A DNA stretch of 64,000 nt from Bradyrhizobium liaoningense (GTDB lineage Bacteria > Pseudomonadota > Alphaproteobacteria > Rhizobiales > Xanthobacteraceae). The notes under the pieces were generated by a model, which was not told where the DNA came from, did no database searches, and was given only the letters and a program-made list of their open reading frames with translations. Shown piece after piece: positions 43,951 to 52,172 of this stretch. Where the stretch lies: positions 930,001-994,000 of the forward strand of contig NZ_JAFCJS010000001.1 of assembly GCF_018130825.1 (NCBI RefSeq). The letters run 5' to 3'. The position numbers and the translations under genes were made by a program. How positions within the stretch are numbered: the first letter of the stretch is position 1; each line of letters begins with the position of its first letter.

Positions 43951-46900
43951 GTGTCCTTTACCGACATCTTCATTCGCCGGCCGGTGCTTGCCATCGTCGT
44001 CAGCCTGATGATCCTGGTGCTGGGTCTGAAGTCGATGACTTCGCTGCCCATCCTGCAATATCCGCGAACACAGAATGCGATCGTCACCGTCACGACGACG
44101 TACTACGGCGCCGATCCGGCGATCGTCGCAGGATTCATCACCACGCCGCTCGAAAATGCCATCGCCCAGGCCAATGGCATCGACTACATGACGTCGAGCA
44201 GCCGGCCCAGCACCTCGACCATCACGGTCAACCTGCGGCTCAACTTCGATTCCGGCAAGGCGCTGACCGAGATCAATACCAAGGTGAACTCGGTGCTCAA
44301 TCAGCTTCCGAGCGGCGTCCAGCAGCCGGTGCTGACGGTCAAGGTCGGTCAGACCATCGATGCCATGTATCTCGGCTTCAGCAGCGACGTGCTGGCGCCA
44401 AACCAGATCACCGACTATCTGATCCGTGTGGTGCAACCCAAACTGCAGGCCGTGCCCGGCGTGCAGACCGCTGAACTGCTCGGCAACAAGACTTTCGCGC
44501 TACGCGCCTGGCTCGATCCGATCAAGCTTGCGGCGTACGGGCTGACCGCGTCCGATGTATCGACCGCGCTGTCCGGCAACGACTACATCGCCGGGCTTGG
44601 CACCACCAAGGGCCAGATGGTGCAGGTCAACCTGACGGCCGCGACCAATCTGAAGTCGTTGCAGGAGTTTCGCGACCTCGTGGTCAAGCAGGCCGGCGTC
44701 TCCAACGTCAAGCTGTCCGACGTCGCGAATGTCACGCTGGGGTCCGAGGATTACGAATCGTCGGTCGGATTCAACGGCAAGCGCGCGGTCTATATCGGCA
44801 TCCAGGTGGCGCCAAACGCCAACCTCCTCGACGTCATCAAAGGCGTCCGCGCCGTCTATCCCGACATCAAGGCGCAGCAGCCGGAGGGGCTGAATTCCGA
44901 GATCATCTACGATTCCACCGAATTCGTGAACAGCTCCATCGACGAGGTGATCCATACCTTGCTCGAAGCTCTTCTGATCGTCACCGTGGTGGTGTTCCTG
45001 TTCCTCGGCTCATGGCGTTCAGTGCTGATTCCCGTGATCGCCATACCGCTGTCGCTGGTCGGCACCTTCACCATGCTGCTGGCGCTCGGCTTCTCGATCA
45101 ACCTCCTGACGCTGCTGGCGCTGGTGCTCGCAATCGGTCTCGTGGTCGATGACGCCATCATCGTCGTCGAGAACGTCAACCGGCATCTGGCCGAGGGCAC
45201 AAAGCCGCTGCAGGCGGCGATCATCGCCGCACGGGAACTTTCAGGTCCTATCGTGGCCATGACCGTCGTGCTGATCGCGGTCTACGTGCCGATCGGATTT
45301 CAGGGCGGCCTGACCGGAGCGCTCTTCACCGAATTCGCCTTTACGCTTGCTGGCGCCGTTGCGGTGTCGGCCGTCATCGCGTTGACGCTCACGCCGATGT
45401 GCTGCGCCTTCATCCTCAAGCCGCCGAAGACCGGAAAGCCGACGCTCGACGACCGCATCGTCGCGTTCATCGATGCGCGGATGGACACGTTGCAACATCG
45501 ATATCGGCGCCTGCTCGCCGCCAGCCTGACCACAATTCCGGTCACGGTCGTGTTCGCCGCCTTGATCTTGAGCAGCATCTACTGGCTCTATACGAACTCC
45601 AAGAATGAGCTGGCGCCGGAGGAGGATCAGGGTGCGATCCTGATGCAGTCGACGCTGGCACCGAACGCAACGCTGCAGCAGAAGCTGCTGTATTCCGCCG
45701 AGGTTTACCGGCGCATCTCCGCCTATGCCGAAACCGCGGGCGTGTTTCAGCTCGATCTCACCGGCAGCTCGATTGCGGGCTGGGTACTCAAGCCGTGGGA
45801 CAAACGCGACAAGACGGCGGCGGAACTACAACCGGTGCTTCAGCAGGAGATGACGGGGATTGCCGGCGCCAAGATCGTGGCGTTCCAATTGCCGCCGCTG
45901 CCCGGGGCGAGCGGCCTGCCGATCCAATTCGTGATCCAGACCACGGACCCGTTCGACCGGCTCGACGGCATCGCGAAGGCGTTCACCGCAGAGGCCCTGA
46001 AAAGCGGCAAGTTCATCTTCCTCGACAACGACCTGAAGGTCGACCAGCCGCAAACCTCGATGGTGATCGATCGCGAAAAGACCGCACAGCTTGGGCTGAA
46101 GCTCAGCGATGTCGGCGGCGCGCTCGGCAACATGCTGGGCGGCGGCTATGTCAACTATTTCGGCCTGGACGGCCGTTCCTACAAGGTCATTCCCCAGGTC
46201 GAGCAGCGCCAGCGACTGAACGCCGATCAGGTGCTGAATTACTACATCAAGACCTCGGACGGCACGTCTGTCCCGCTGTCGACGGTAGCGTCGCTGAAAA
46301 CGACCACGGTTCCGCAATCGCTGAACCATTTCCAGCAGATCAATGCCGCCACCATTTCCGGCGTGGCCATGCCTGGTGTGATCACCGGAGAAGCGCTCGC
46401 GACGCTGAAGGAGATCGCGGACCGCACGCTGCCCAAAGGCTACACTATCGACTATGGCGGGCAGTCGCGGCAGTTCATCCAGGAATCATCCGGTTTCGCC
46501 GCCACCTTCGGATTTGCCCTGATCATCATCTTCCTGGCGCTGTCGGCGCAGTTCGAGAGTTTCCGCGATCCCCTGATCATCCTGGTCTCGGTGCCGATGT
46601 CGATTGCCGGCGCGCTGATCTTCATCATGCTGGGCATCAAGGGCGCGAGCCTCAATATCTACACCGAGGTCGGCCTCGTGACGCTGATGGGCCTGATCAG
46701 CAAGCACGGCATTCTCATCGTCGAATTCGCCAACGAATTGCAGCATGCCGGCCGCTCCAAGCGCGAGGCCGTCATCGAAGCGACCGCGATCCGGCTGCGC
46801 CCGATCCTGATGACGACCGCGGCCATGGTGATCGGCGTGATGCCGTTGATCACCGCATCCGGCGCCGGCGCAGCCTCGCGCTTCAACATGGGGCTGGTCA

Positions 46901-47061
46901 TCGCCTCCGGACTTTCGATCGGCACGCTGTTCACGCTGTTCGTGGTGCCGGCGTTCTACATTCTGCTTGCGGCTGACCATTCCGCGGCGACGGGCGATGA
47001 CGCGGTGAAACCAGATCGGTCCGGGCTCGGAGCGAACGGCGAGCCAAGCGCCGCCCGGTGA
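43951..47061 (+). CDS. RND inner-membrane efflux pump
   Basis: A 1036-residue HAE1-type transporter with 12 TM helices and two large periplasmic loops. TM1 is SFTDIFIRRPVLAIVVSLMIL. The proton-relay Asp pair lies in GLVVDDAIIVVENV (TM4). The TM10 Lys region and the late ATAIRLRPILMTTAAMVIGVMPL are typical. Starts at GTG 43951 after GAGGAGG. The substrate cannot be predicted, but drugs or plant phenolics are usual for soil bacteria. Confidence 0.94.
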   Translation: MSFTDIFIRRPVLAIVVSLMILVLGLKSMTSLPILQYPRTQNAIVTVTTTYYGADPAIVAGFITTPLENAIAQANGIDYMTSSSRPSTSTITVNLRLNFDSGKALTEINTKVNSVLNQLPSGVQQPVLTVKVGQTIDAMYLGFSSDVLAPNQITDYLIRVVQPKLQAVPGVQTAELLGNKTFALRAWLDPIKLAAYGLTASDVSTALSGNDYIAGLGTTKGQMVQVNLTAATNLKSLQEFRDLVVKQAGVSNVKLSDVANVTLGSEDYESSVGFNGKRAVYIGIQVAPNANLLDVIKGVRAVYPDIKAQQPEGLNSEIIYDSTEFVNSSIDEVIHTLLEALLIVTVVVFLFLGSWRSVLIPVIAIPLSLVGTFTMLLALGFSINLLTLLALVLAIGLVVDDAIIVVENVNRHLAEGTKPLQAAIIAARELSGPIVAMTVVLIAVYVPIGFQGGLTGALFTEFAFTLAGAVAVSAVIALTLTPMCCAFILKPPKTGKPTLDDRIVAFIDARMDTLQHRYRRLLAASLTTIPVTVVFAALILSSIYWLYTNSKNELAPEEDQGAILMQSTLAPNATLQQKLLYSAEVYRRISAYAETAGVFQLDLTGSSIAGWVLKPWDKRDKTAAELQPVLQQEMTGIAGAKIVAFQLPPLPGASGLPIQFVIQTTDPFDRLDGIAKAFTAEALKSGKFIFLDNDLKVDQPQTSMVIDREKTAQLGLKLSDVGGALGNMLGGGYVNYFGLDGRSYKVIPQVEQRQRLNADQVLNYYIKTSDGTSVPLSTVASLKTTTVPQSLNHFQQINAATISGVAMPGVITGEALATLKEIADRTLPKGYTIDYGGQSRQFIQESSGFAATFGFALIIIFLALSAQFESFRDPLIILVSVPMSIAGALIFIMLGIKGASLNIYTEVGLVTLMGLISKHGILIVEFANELQHAGRSKREAVIEATAIRLRPILMTTAAMVIGVMPLITASGAGAASRFNMGLVIASGLSIGTLFTLFVVPAFYILLAADHSAATGDDAVKPDRSGLGANGEPSAAR

Positions 47062-47116
47062 TGGAAGCAGATCATGAAACGCGGATCACCACGCACTGCG
47101 ACCAACCTCGGTACCT

Positions 47117-48313
47117 TTAGCGGCGGCCGCCCATTCCGCCGCCGGGACCTCCGAAGCCACCGCCACCCATTCCGCCGGGTCCCATCGGGTTGCCACCGGG
47201 CGCGCCAAAACCGCCGGGACCTGACGGACCACTCGGCCCTGATGGCGCAGAGCCGGGATTCGCACCGGGGGGCGATCCCGGCGCAGGCGCACCGGGGGCA
47301 CCGGGCTGACCGCCGGTCGGATTCGGCGTGCCGCTGTTCGGATGCAGGATCGAGCCACCGGGCGAGCGGTTGGGACTCCCAGTGCCACCGGGCGCCTGCC
47401 GCGGCGCGCCCGGGAATTGACTGACCGCCTGGGCCGAATCGAGCTGGAGGCCGCGCGAGCGATCGAACACGCCGTTGACCACCATGCGTGCTTCGCCCGC
47501 CGCCGGCCCGAAGCGCGAGCCGTCACGGGCGATCAGCCCCGAGCCAAGCTGGAGGTTGGCGCCCGACCGCTGCACATAAGCCTCGATCGACAGCCGGCTC
47601 GCTCCGACGAGATCCGAGAAATCGTCGATCCGCGTGCGCGCGGCCTGCATCGTGCCCTGGCTGGCGCTGCCCTCGATCTGGACGCGCTGGCCGACCAGCA
47701 GCGGATCGACGCCGTTCAGCTTGAGCCCGCCGATACGCAGACCATCGGGCCCGCGCTCGACGAGGCCCGTGACGCGCGAGGCCGCATCGCGCCGGGGTTC
47801 GACGAGGCTAGCGACGATGACGCCGTCGGTGCGGCGCAGACCAAAGACCGCGACCTGCGCGCCCGCACGGAGCTTGCTCTCCTTGTCGCCCGTGACGACC
47901 TTCTGGCCGAGCACCGTCAGCTCGTTACCCTTCACCTGCTCGACCGGCCCTGCGACCTCGCTCGCGATCGCGATGTTGCGCGTGACCAGTGTGCCGTCGG
48001 CCTGACGCGTCGCGACCACGCGCGCGAGCTGGCCGATGCGCAAGGCATTCGTGCTGGCCGGCTCGCCGTCGATGCGGACCGGGACGTCGCTGGCATAGGT
48101 CACGCGCTCGCCGTTGACGTAGATGCTGCCGAAGCGCTGGATCACGCCGACGATGCCGGTGCCGCCGATGCCGTGATCATCACCGCGGGTGATTCCAGTG
48201 CCGCCGATGCCCTGATCGGTGCCGCGCTTGACCTGTGCGCGGGCCATCGCCGTGCCGGCGAGCCAGAAACCCATCAGCAGCAGGCGGCGGGAGATCAGCG
48301 GCGGCCGGCTCAT
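47117..48313 (-). CDS. DUF5666 protein with Gly/Pro-rich tail
   Basis: A 398-residue exported protein. A signal peptide (MSRPPLISRRLLLMGFWLAGTAMARA) resembles a Tat signal with RR. Near the start GGTGITRGDDHGIGGTG repeats a short GIGGTG motif. Residues about 55-300 hold repeated small beta-domains of DUF5666 type (IYVNGERVTY, LRIGQLARVVA, DGVIVASLVE). The last 100 residues are Gly/Pro/Ser collagen-like low complexity ending GGGMGGRR. Function unknown; OB-fold-like modules suggest binding in the periplasm. Its ATG overlaps the stop of the DUF6502 gene, so the pair is co-translated. Confidence 0.72.
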   Translation of the reverse strand: MSRPPLISRRLLLMGFWLAGTAMARAQVKRGTDQGIGGTGITRGDDHGIGGTGIVGVIQRFGSIYVNGERVTYASDVPVRIDGEPASTNALRIGQLARVVATRQADGTLVTRNIAIASEVAGPVEQVKGNELTVLGQKVVTGDKESKLRAGAQVAVFGLRRTDGVIVASLVEPRRDAASRVTGLVERGPDGLRIGGLKLNGVDPLLVGQRVQIEGSASQGTMQAARTRIDDFSDLVGASRLSIEAYVQRSGANLQLGSGLIARDGSRFGPAAGEARMVVNGVFDRSRGLQLDSAQAVSQFPGAPRQAPGGTGSPNRSPGGSILHPNSGTPNPTGGQPGAPGAPAPGSPPGANPGSAPSGPSGPSGPGGFGAPGGNPMGPGGMGGGGFGGPGGGMGGRR

Positions 48314-49206
48314 GAACCGCCCTCTTTGCCGGCGTCCTTTGCACCGTCCTTGCCGCCTTCCTTCGTCTCGCTCTGCTCGTCGGCGTCCTCGCTGTAGATG
48401 TAGATGCCGAAATTCCAGCGGGCGTCACCGCCCTTGTCCTTGGCGAGCGCCCGGTTAGCCTCGCGGTTGGCGGTCTTCAGCGCGTCCATGGCGAGCTCGC
48501 GCGAACGCGCCTCGAGACGCCGCGCCAGCTTGGGCGAGATGTTGTTGTAGTGCACCGCGCGTTCGAGGAAGCGCGGCCCATCCGAGACGTTCTGCGCGGC
48601 GGCCGCGATGTGGTCGTGCAGATTGCGGCCGAGATAGTGCCACTTGCTGTCGTCCTCGCCGCTCGGGACGAACGCGGCCTCGACCAGCTCGATCTCGTCG
48701 GCTTCGTTGATCGTGACGAGCTTGCGGTCGATCCATTCGTCGAGCACCGCGCGTGGGCGCACGTCCTTGGTGACGGAGGCGACGAGCTGCTCGAATGACG
48801 GCGCATCGCCCTCGGCGTTGCGCGGCAGCGCCAGCGGCTCGCCCTTCGCGTCCGTGAACTCGGGCGCGGCGAGCCAGCGCGCGATTACGGCGCTGGTCAG
48901 CGACACCGCGGCCGGCGCCTCGTGCACGGGCGCGCCCGCGCCGCGCAGCCGCGCCACCTCCTTGCGGTGGATGCCGGTGAGCAGGCTGACGCGGCTGTCG
49001 GTCTGCTCCTTTCCTTCCAGCGCGAAATCGTGCTCGGCGACGTTGACGAAGAGCTCGCGAAGCAGTTGCGCCAGCGCCGGAAAGGTCATGCCGCTGCGGA
49101 TGCAGAGCCGCACCAGCGGGCGCAGCAGCCGCGCCAGCGGCGCGTGCAGCTTCGCGGCGGCATTCGGCTGCGGAGCCGCTGCTTTCGACCCGGACTTGGC
49201 ATTCAT
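48310..49206 (-). CDS. DUF6502 protein, candidate DNA-binding regulator
   Basis: A 298-residue soluble protein of the DUF6502 family. The N-terminal third has a winged-helix-like pattern: FPALAQLLRELFVNVAEHDF, then DSRVSLLTGIHRKEVARL, which reads like a helix-turn-helix with a recognition helix. The remainder is helical. Start ATG 49206: -10 TACAAT and -35 TTGTGT are placed so that transcription would begin at or next to this ATG. The gene forms an operon with the DUF5666 gene and is divergent from the polysaccharide locus. A regulatory role is inferred from the sequence pattern and the paired operators, not from family data. Confidence 0.65.
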   Translation of the reverse strand: MNAKSGSKAAAPQPNAAAKLHAPLARLLRPLVRLCIRSGMTFPALAQLLRELFVNVAEHDFALEGKEQTDSRVSLLTGIHRKEVARLRGAGAPVHEAPAAVSLTSAVIARWLAAPEFTDAKGEPLALPRNAEGDAPSFEQLVASVTKDVRPRAVLDEWIDRKLVTINEADEIELVEAAFVPSGEDDSKWHYLGRNLHDHIAAAAQNVSDGPRFLERAVHYNNISPKLARRLEARSRELAMDALKTANREANRALAKDKGGDARWNFGIYIYSEDADEQSETKEGGKDGAKDAGKEGGS

Positions 49207-49212
49207 GTCCGA

Positions 49213-49293
49213 ATTGTAGCGATCCACGGCGTGGGACACAATCCCACTTTTTCCTGATTGCGGATTGACGTGGTAAATTTTCCCACATATACC
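49213..49293. promoter_or_regulatory. Divergent promoters with two similar 17-bp palindromes
   Basis: Leftward: TTGTGT (complement of 49236-49241) and TACAAT (complement of 49213-49218), 17 bp apart. Rightward: TTGACG (49265-49270) and TATACC (49288-49293), 17 bp apart. GTGGGACACAATCCCAC (49231-49247) spans the leftward -35. GTGGTAAATTTTCCCAC (49270-49286) fills the rightward spacer. The palindrome centres are 39 bp apart. The arrangement fits co-repression of both units by one protein. Confidence 0.6.
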
Positions 49294-49332
49294 GGACGCC
49301 ACTGAGGGCGCGACGTAGAGGGACTTAAACCC

Positions 49333-49491
49333 ATGGCTGACCGCTTGGTCATTTCCAGTTCACCGCGTGCTGTGCCGGTTCCCGATTGGGGGCACGGCGC
49401 AATCGAGCCGATGCTGCCTGCGCTGCTGCGCGGCGTGATCTTCATCTCGGTGCTGGCCGCACCGTTCGTCGCAGCGCTTCTCGCAGGCTGA
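49333..49491 (+). CDS. Small 52-residue membrane protein
   Basis: ATG 49333 is preceded by AGAGGGA about 9 bases upstream and ends at TGA 49489-49491, 8 bp before the next gene. The product has a polar N-terminal half (MADRLVISSSPRAVPVPDWG) and one hydrophobic helix (about 31-51, LLRGVIFISVLAAPFVAALLAG). It is the first gene of the polysaccharide operon and may be an accessory membrane subunit. Not recognised as a known family. Confidence 0.6.
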   Translation: MADRLVISSSPRAVPVPDWGHGAIEPMLPALLRGVIFISVLAAPFVAALLAG

Positions 49492-49499
49492 CCCCGACC

Positions 49500-51428
49500 A
49501 TGCATCGCACCAGCGAACCCCCGCGCCGTCCGTCGGTGCTGCACATCTTCAAGATCTACTATCCCGACCTGTTCGGCGGCACGCTCACGGTGATCCGCGA
49601 CATCTGCGCGAGCCTGAAGGAAGCCTTCGCCTCCGCCGTACTGGTCTGTTCGCAATCGGCCGAGCGGCGCGAGATCGTCGTCAACGACGTGCCGGTCGAG
49701 CGCGTGCGCTCGTTCGGCAACATATTGTCGCTGCCCGCCGCTCCGACCTATCCCTGGCGTCTCTGGCGCAAGATCGCCGAGCACGATCTGCTTGCGCTCC
49801 ACGCCCCCTTCCCGCTGGCGGACCTCGTCTTCGCCTTCGGATTCGGCGCCAAGCGGCCGCTGGTCGTGCATTGGCACGCCGACATCGTCACCCATGCCGG
49901 CCTGCGCTGGTTCATCCAGCCGCTGATGCGGCGGACGTTGCGACGCGCCAAGGCGATCATCGTCTCGGACCACGTGCTGGTCGACAACACGCCGCTGCTG
50001 CGCGAATTCGAGGACAAATGCCACGTCGTGCCATTCGGCATCGACACCTCGGGCTATGACTGGCCGAAGATCGAGCCACACCACATCAACGACCGCGGCC
50101 GACTCGTGCTCGCCTGCGGGCGGCTCGTTCCCTACAAGGGCTTCGACGTGCTCATCCGCGCCGCGGCTGCGCACAATTTCGAGACCTGGATCATCGGCGA
50201 GGGAGTCGAGCGGCCGCGGCTCGAGCAGTTGATCGAGGAGCTCGGCCTCGGTGACCGCGTTCGCCTGATCGGCTCGGTCAGCGATTGCGAGCGCATCAAG
50301 CTGATGTGCCTCGCCGACGTCTTCGTGATGCCGTCAGTGACCAATGCCGAGACCTTCGGCCTCGTCCAGCTCGAGGCCATGGCTGCCGGCCGCCCGGTCG
50401 TGAATACGGCGCTCGACACGGCGGTGCCGCGCGTCGCCCGCCACGGCATCGAAGCGATCACCGTGCCGCCGGGCGATGCCGAGAAGCTGGGTGAGGCCAT
50501 CGACACCCTGATCCGCGATCCCGAGCGGCGCCGCCACATGGGACTTGCGGCGCGCACGCGCGCCCTCTCCCGCTATTCGGCCACGGCCTTCAAGCAGGGC
50601 ATGGAGACCGTCTACCGCAACGCCGTCGCCGCCTCCAGCGAGGAGCGATCGACGACTACCGAGCCGCCGCAGGCGACCGGCTGGCTGGACACGGTCCGAA
50701 TCGCGGCGGCGCTGGCCTGGTCCGACATGCGGCACCGCTACGTGCGCTCGTTGCTCGGCCCGTTCTGGATGTCGCTCCAGATGGCGATCGTGGTCGTGGT
50801 GCTGGGCTCGGTGATCGGCCAGATGTCGAACACCAGCATGCTGGCGCGCCTGCCGATGCTGGCGCTGTCGATGACGGCCTGGACCTTCCTCAACGGCGTG
50901 GTGCTGGACGCGACCACGGCGCTGCAGAACTCCGCGAGCCTGATCCGCGACCGGGCGCTGCCGCCCGTCATCTTCCTGCTGCAATGCACGTTCCGTCAGG
51001 CGCTGTTCGCACTCCACAACGCCTGTGTTCCGCTGCTGCTGTGGCTCGCCTTCTCGCCCCACGACCTCTCTCACGCGCTGGCGGCGCTGCCCGGCCTGCT
51101 GCTGTTCGTGGCCTGCACCTTCGCCCTGAGCCTCGTTCTCGGCGCCATGGCGACGCGCTATCGCGACCTCAAGCCGATCATCGAATCCACGCTGATGCTC
51201 GCCTTTCTCGCCTCGCCGGTGATCTGGTCGTCCGACATGATCAACCACCGCTCGACCGTGATGCGGCTCAATCCGCTGACGCATCTGTTCGCGGTGTGGC
51301 GCGAGCCGCTGGCGGGCGGCGCTGTCGATCCCGTCAGCATCGTCTACGTCCTCGTCGCGCTGGCGCTCCTGGTCTTTGCGAGCGCGCTGACGCTGGTCCA
51401 CCTGCGCAAAGCCGCATTCTGGATCTGA
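49500..51428 (+). CDS. GT4 glycosyltransferase fused to ABC-2 polysaccharide-export permease
   Basis: A 642-residue fusion. Residues about 15-375 are a complete GT4 retaining glycosyltransferase: the N-domain HIFKIYYPDLFGGT, then RLVPYKGFDVLIRA, and the nucleotide-sugar E-x7-E in NAETFGLVQLEAMAAGRPV. After a Thr/Pro linker (about 378-394) residues 395-642 are a Wzm/KpsM-like permease with DMRHRYVRSLLGPFWMSLQ and six hydrophobic helices, ending LRKAAFWI. No stop or frame break separates the halves. These parts are normally separate proteins, so the fusion would physically link sugar addition to export. The start at 49500 is preferred over the open frame to 49386. The Wzt-like ATPase follows 3 bp later. 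Confidence 0.88.
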   Translation: MHRTSEPPRRPSVLHIFKIYYPDLFGGTLTVIRDICASLKEAFASAVLVCSQSAERREIVVNDVPVERVRSFGNILSLPAAPTYPWRLWRKIAEHDLLALHAPFPLADLVFAFGFGAKRPLVVHWHADIVTHAGLRWFIQPLMRRTLRRAKAIIVSDHVLVDNTPLLREFEDKCHVVPFGIDTSGYDWPKIEPHHINDRGRLVLACGRLVPYKGFDVLIRAAAAHNFETWIIGEGVERPRLEQLIEELGLGDRVRLIGSVSDCERIKLMCLADVFVMPSVTNAETFGLVQLEAMAAGRPVVNTALDTAVPRVARHGIEAITVPPGDAEKLGEAIDTLIRDPERRRHMGLAARTRALSRYSATAFKQGMETVYRNAVAASSEERSTTTEPPQATGWLDTVRIAAALAWSDMRHRYVRSLLGPFWMSLQMAIVVVVLGSVIGQMSNTSMLARLPMLALSMTAWTFLNGVVLDATTALQNSASLIRDRALPPVIFLLQCTFRQALFALHNACVPLLLWLAFSPHDLSHALAALPGLLLFVACTFALSLVLGAMATRYRDLKPIIESTLMLAFLASPVIWSSDMINHRSTVMRLNPLTHLFAVWREPLAGGAVDPVSIVYVLVALALLVFASALTLVHLRKAAFWI

Positions 51429-51431
51429 CGC

Positions 51432-52172
51432 ATGGTCTCGGTCAGTCTTCGCAACGTCTGTCTCGACTATCCGCTCTACGGTGCCTACGACTTCTCGCTG
51501 AAGCGGCGGCTGCTCGGGCACCTCGTCCGCGAGCCGGGCGAGATGCGGATGATCCGGGCCGTCGACAATGTCACGATCGAGGCCGAAGCGGGCGCCCGCA
51601 TCGGGCTCGCCGGTCCCAACGGCTCCGGCAAGTCGACGCTGCTGCGGCTGATCGCCGGCGTCTATCCGCCGAGCAGCGGCAGCATTGCGCTGCAGGGCAA
51701 CGTCGTGCCCCTGCTCGGCCTCAACGCCGGCGTCAACCTCGATTTCGTGGCGGAGGACAACATCGCGCTGCTGCTGCGGATCAGCGGCCGCAAGCCGACC
51801 CGCGCGGTGATCGACGAGATCTGGGCCTTCACCGAGCTCGAGCCCCGCATGCAGCGGCTGCCCCTTCGGATGTTCTCCTCGGGAATGCTGATGCGGGTGC
51901 TGTTTGCGACCGCGACCGCCTTTCCGGCCGACATCCTGCTGCTCGACGAATGGCTCAGCGTCGTCGACGAGCACTTTGCGGAGAAGGCGCAGGAGCGGCT
52001 GCTGAACATGGTGTCGCAGGCGGCGATCGTGATCATCGCCTCGCACGACCAGCCGCTGCTGCGCCGCACCTGCACCAGCATCATCAACCTCGATCACGGC
52101 CGCATCGCCTCGACCGTCAGTGTCGAGCCGCCGGCAACGCACACCTTTGAGCTCCGCGAGAAACGCGCATGA
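51432..52172 (+). CDS. ABC transporter ATPase for polysaccharide export (Wzt/KpsT-like)
   Basis: A 246-residue ATPase: Walker A GPNGSGKSTLLR (about residue 63), Q-loop region, signature FSSGMLMRVLFA, Walker B ADILLLDEW, and switch His in IIASHDQPLL. SSGM replaces the usual SGG-type signature, as in KpsT/TagH/Wzt proteins. There is no C-terminal carbohydrate-binding domain, unlike Wzt of O9a, so no terminal-sugar recognition is expected. It partners with the permease half of the upstream fusion. It overlaps the next gene by 4 bases. Confidence 0.92.
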   Translation: MVSVSLRNVCLDYPLYGAYDFSLKRRLLGHLVREPGEMRMIRAVDNVTIEAEAGARIGLAGPNGSGKSTLLRLIAGVYPPSSGSIALQGNVVPLLGLNAGVNLDFVAEDNIALLLRISGRKPTRAVIDEIWAFTELEPRMQRLPLRMFSSGMLMRVLFATATAFPADILLLDEWLSVVDEHFAEKAQERLLNMVSQAAIVIIASHDQPLLRRTCTSIINLDHGRIASTVSVEPPATHTFELREKRA

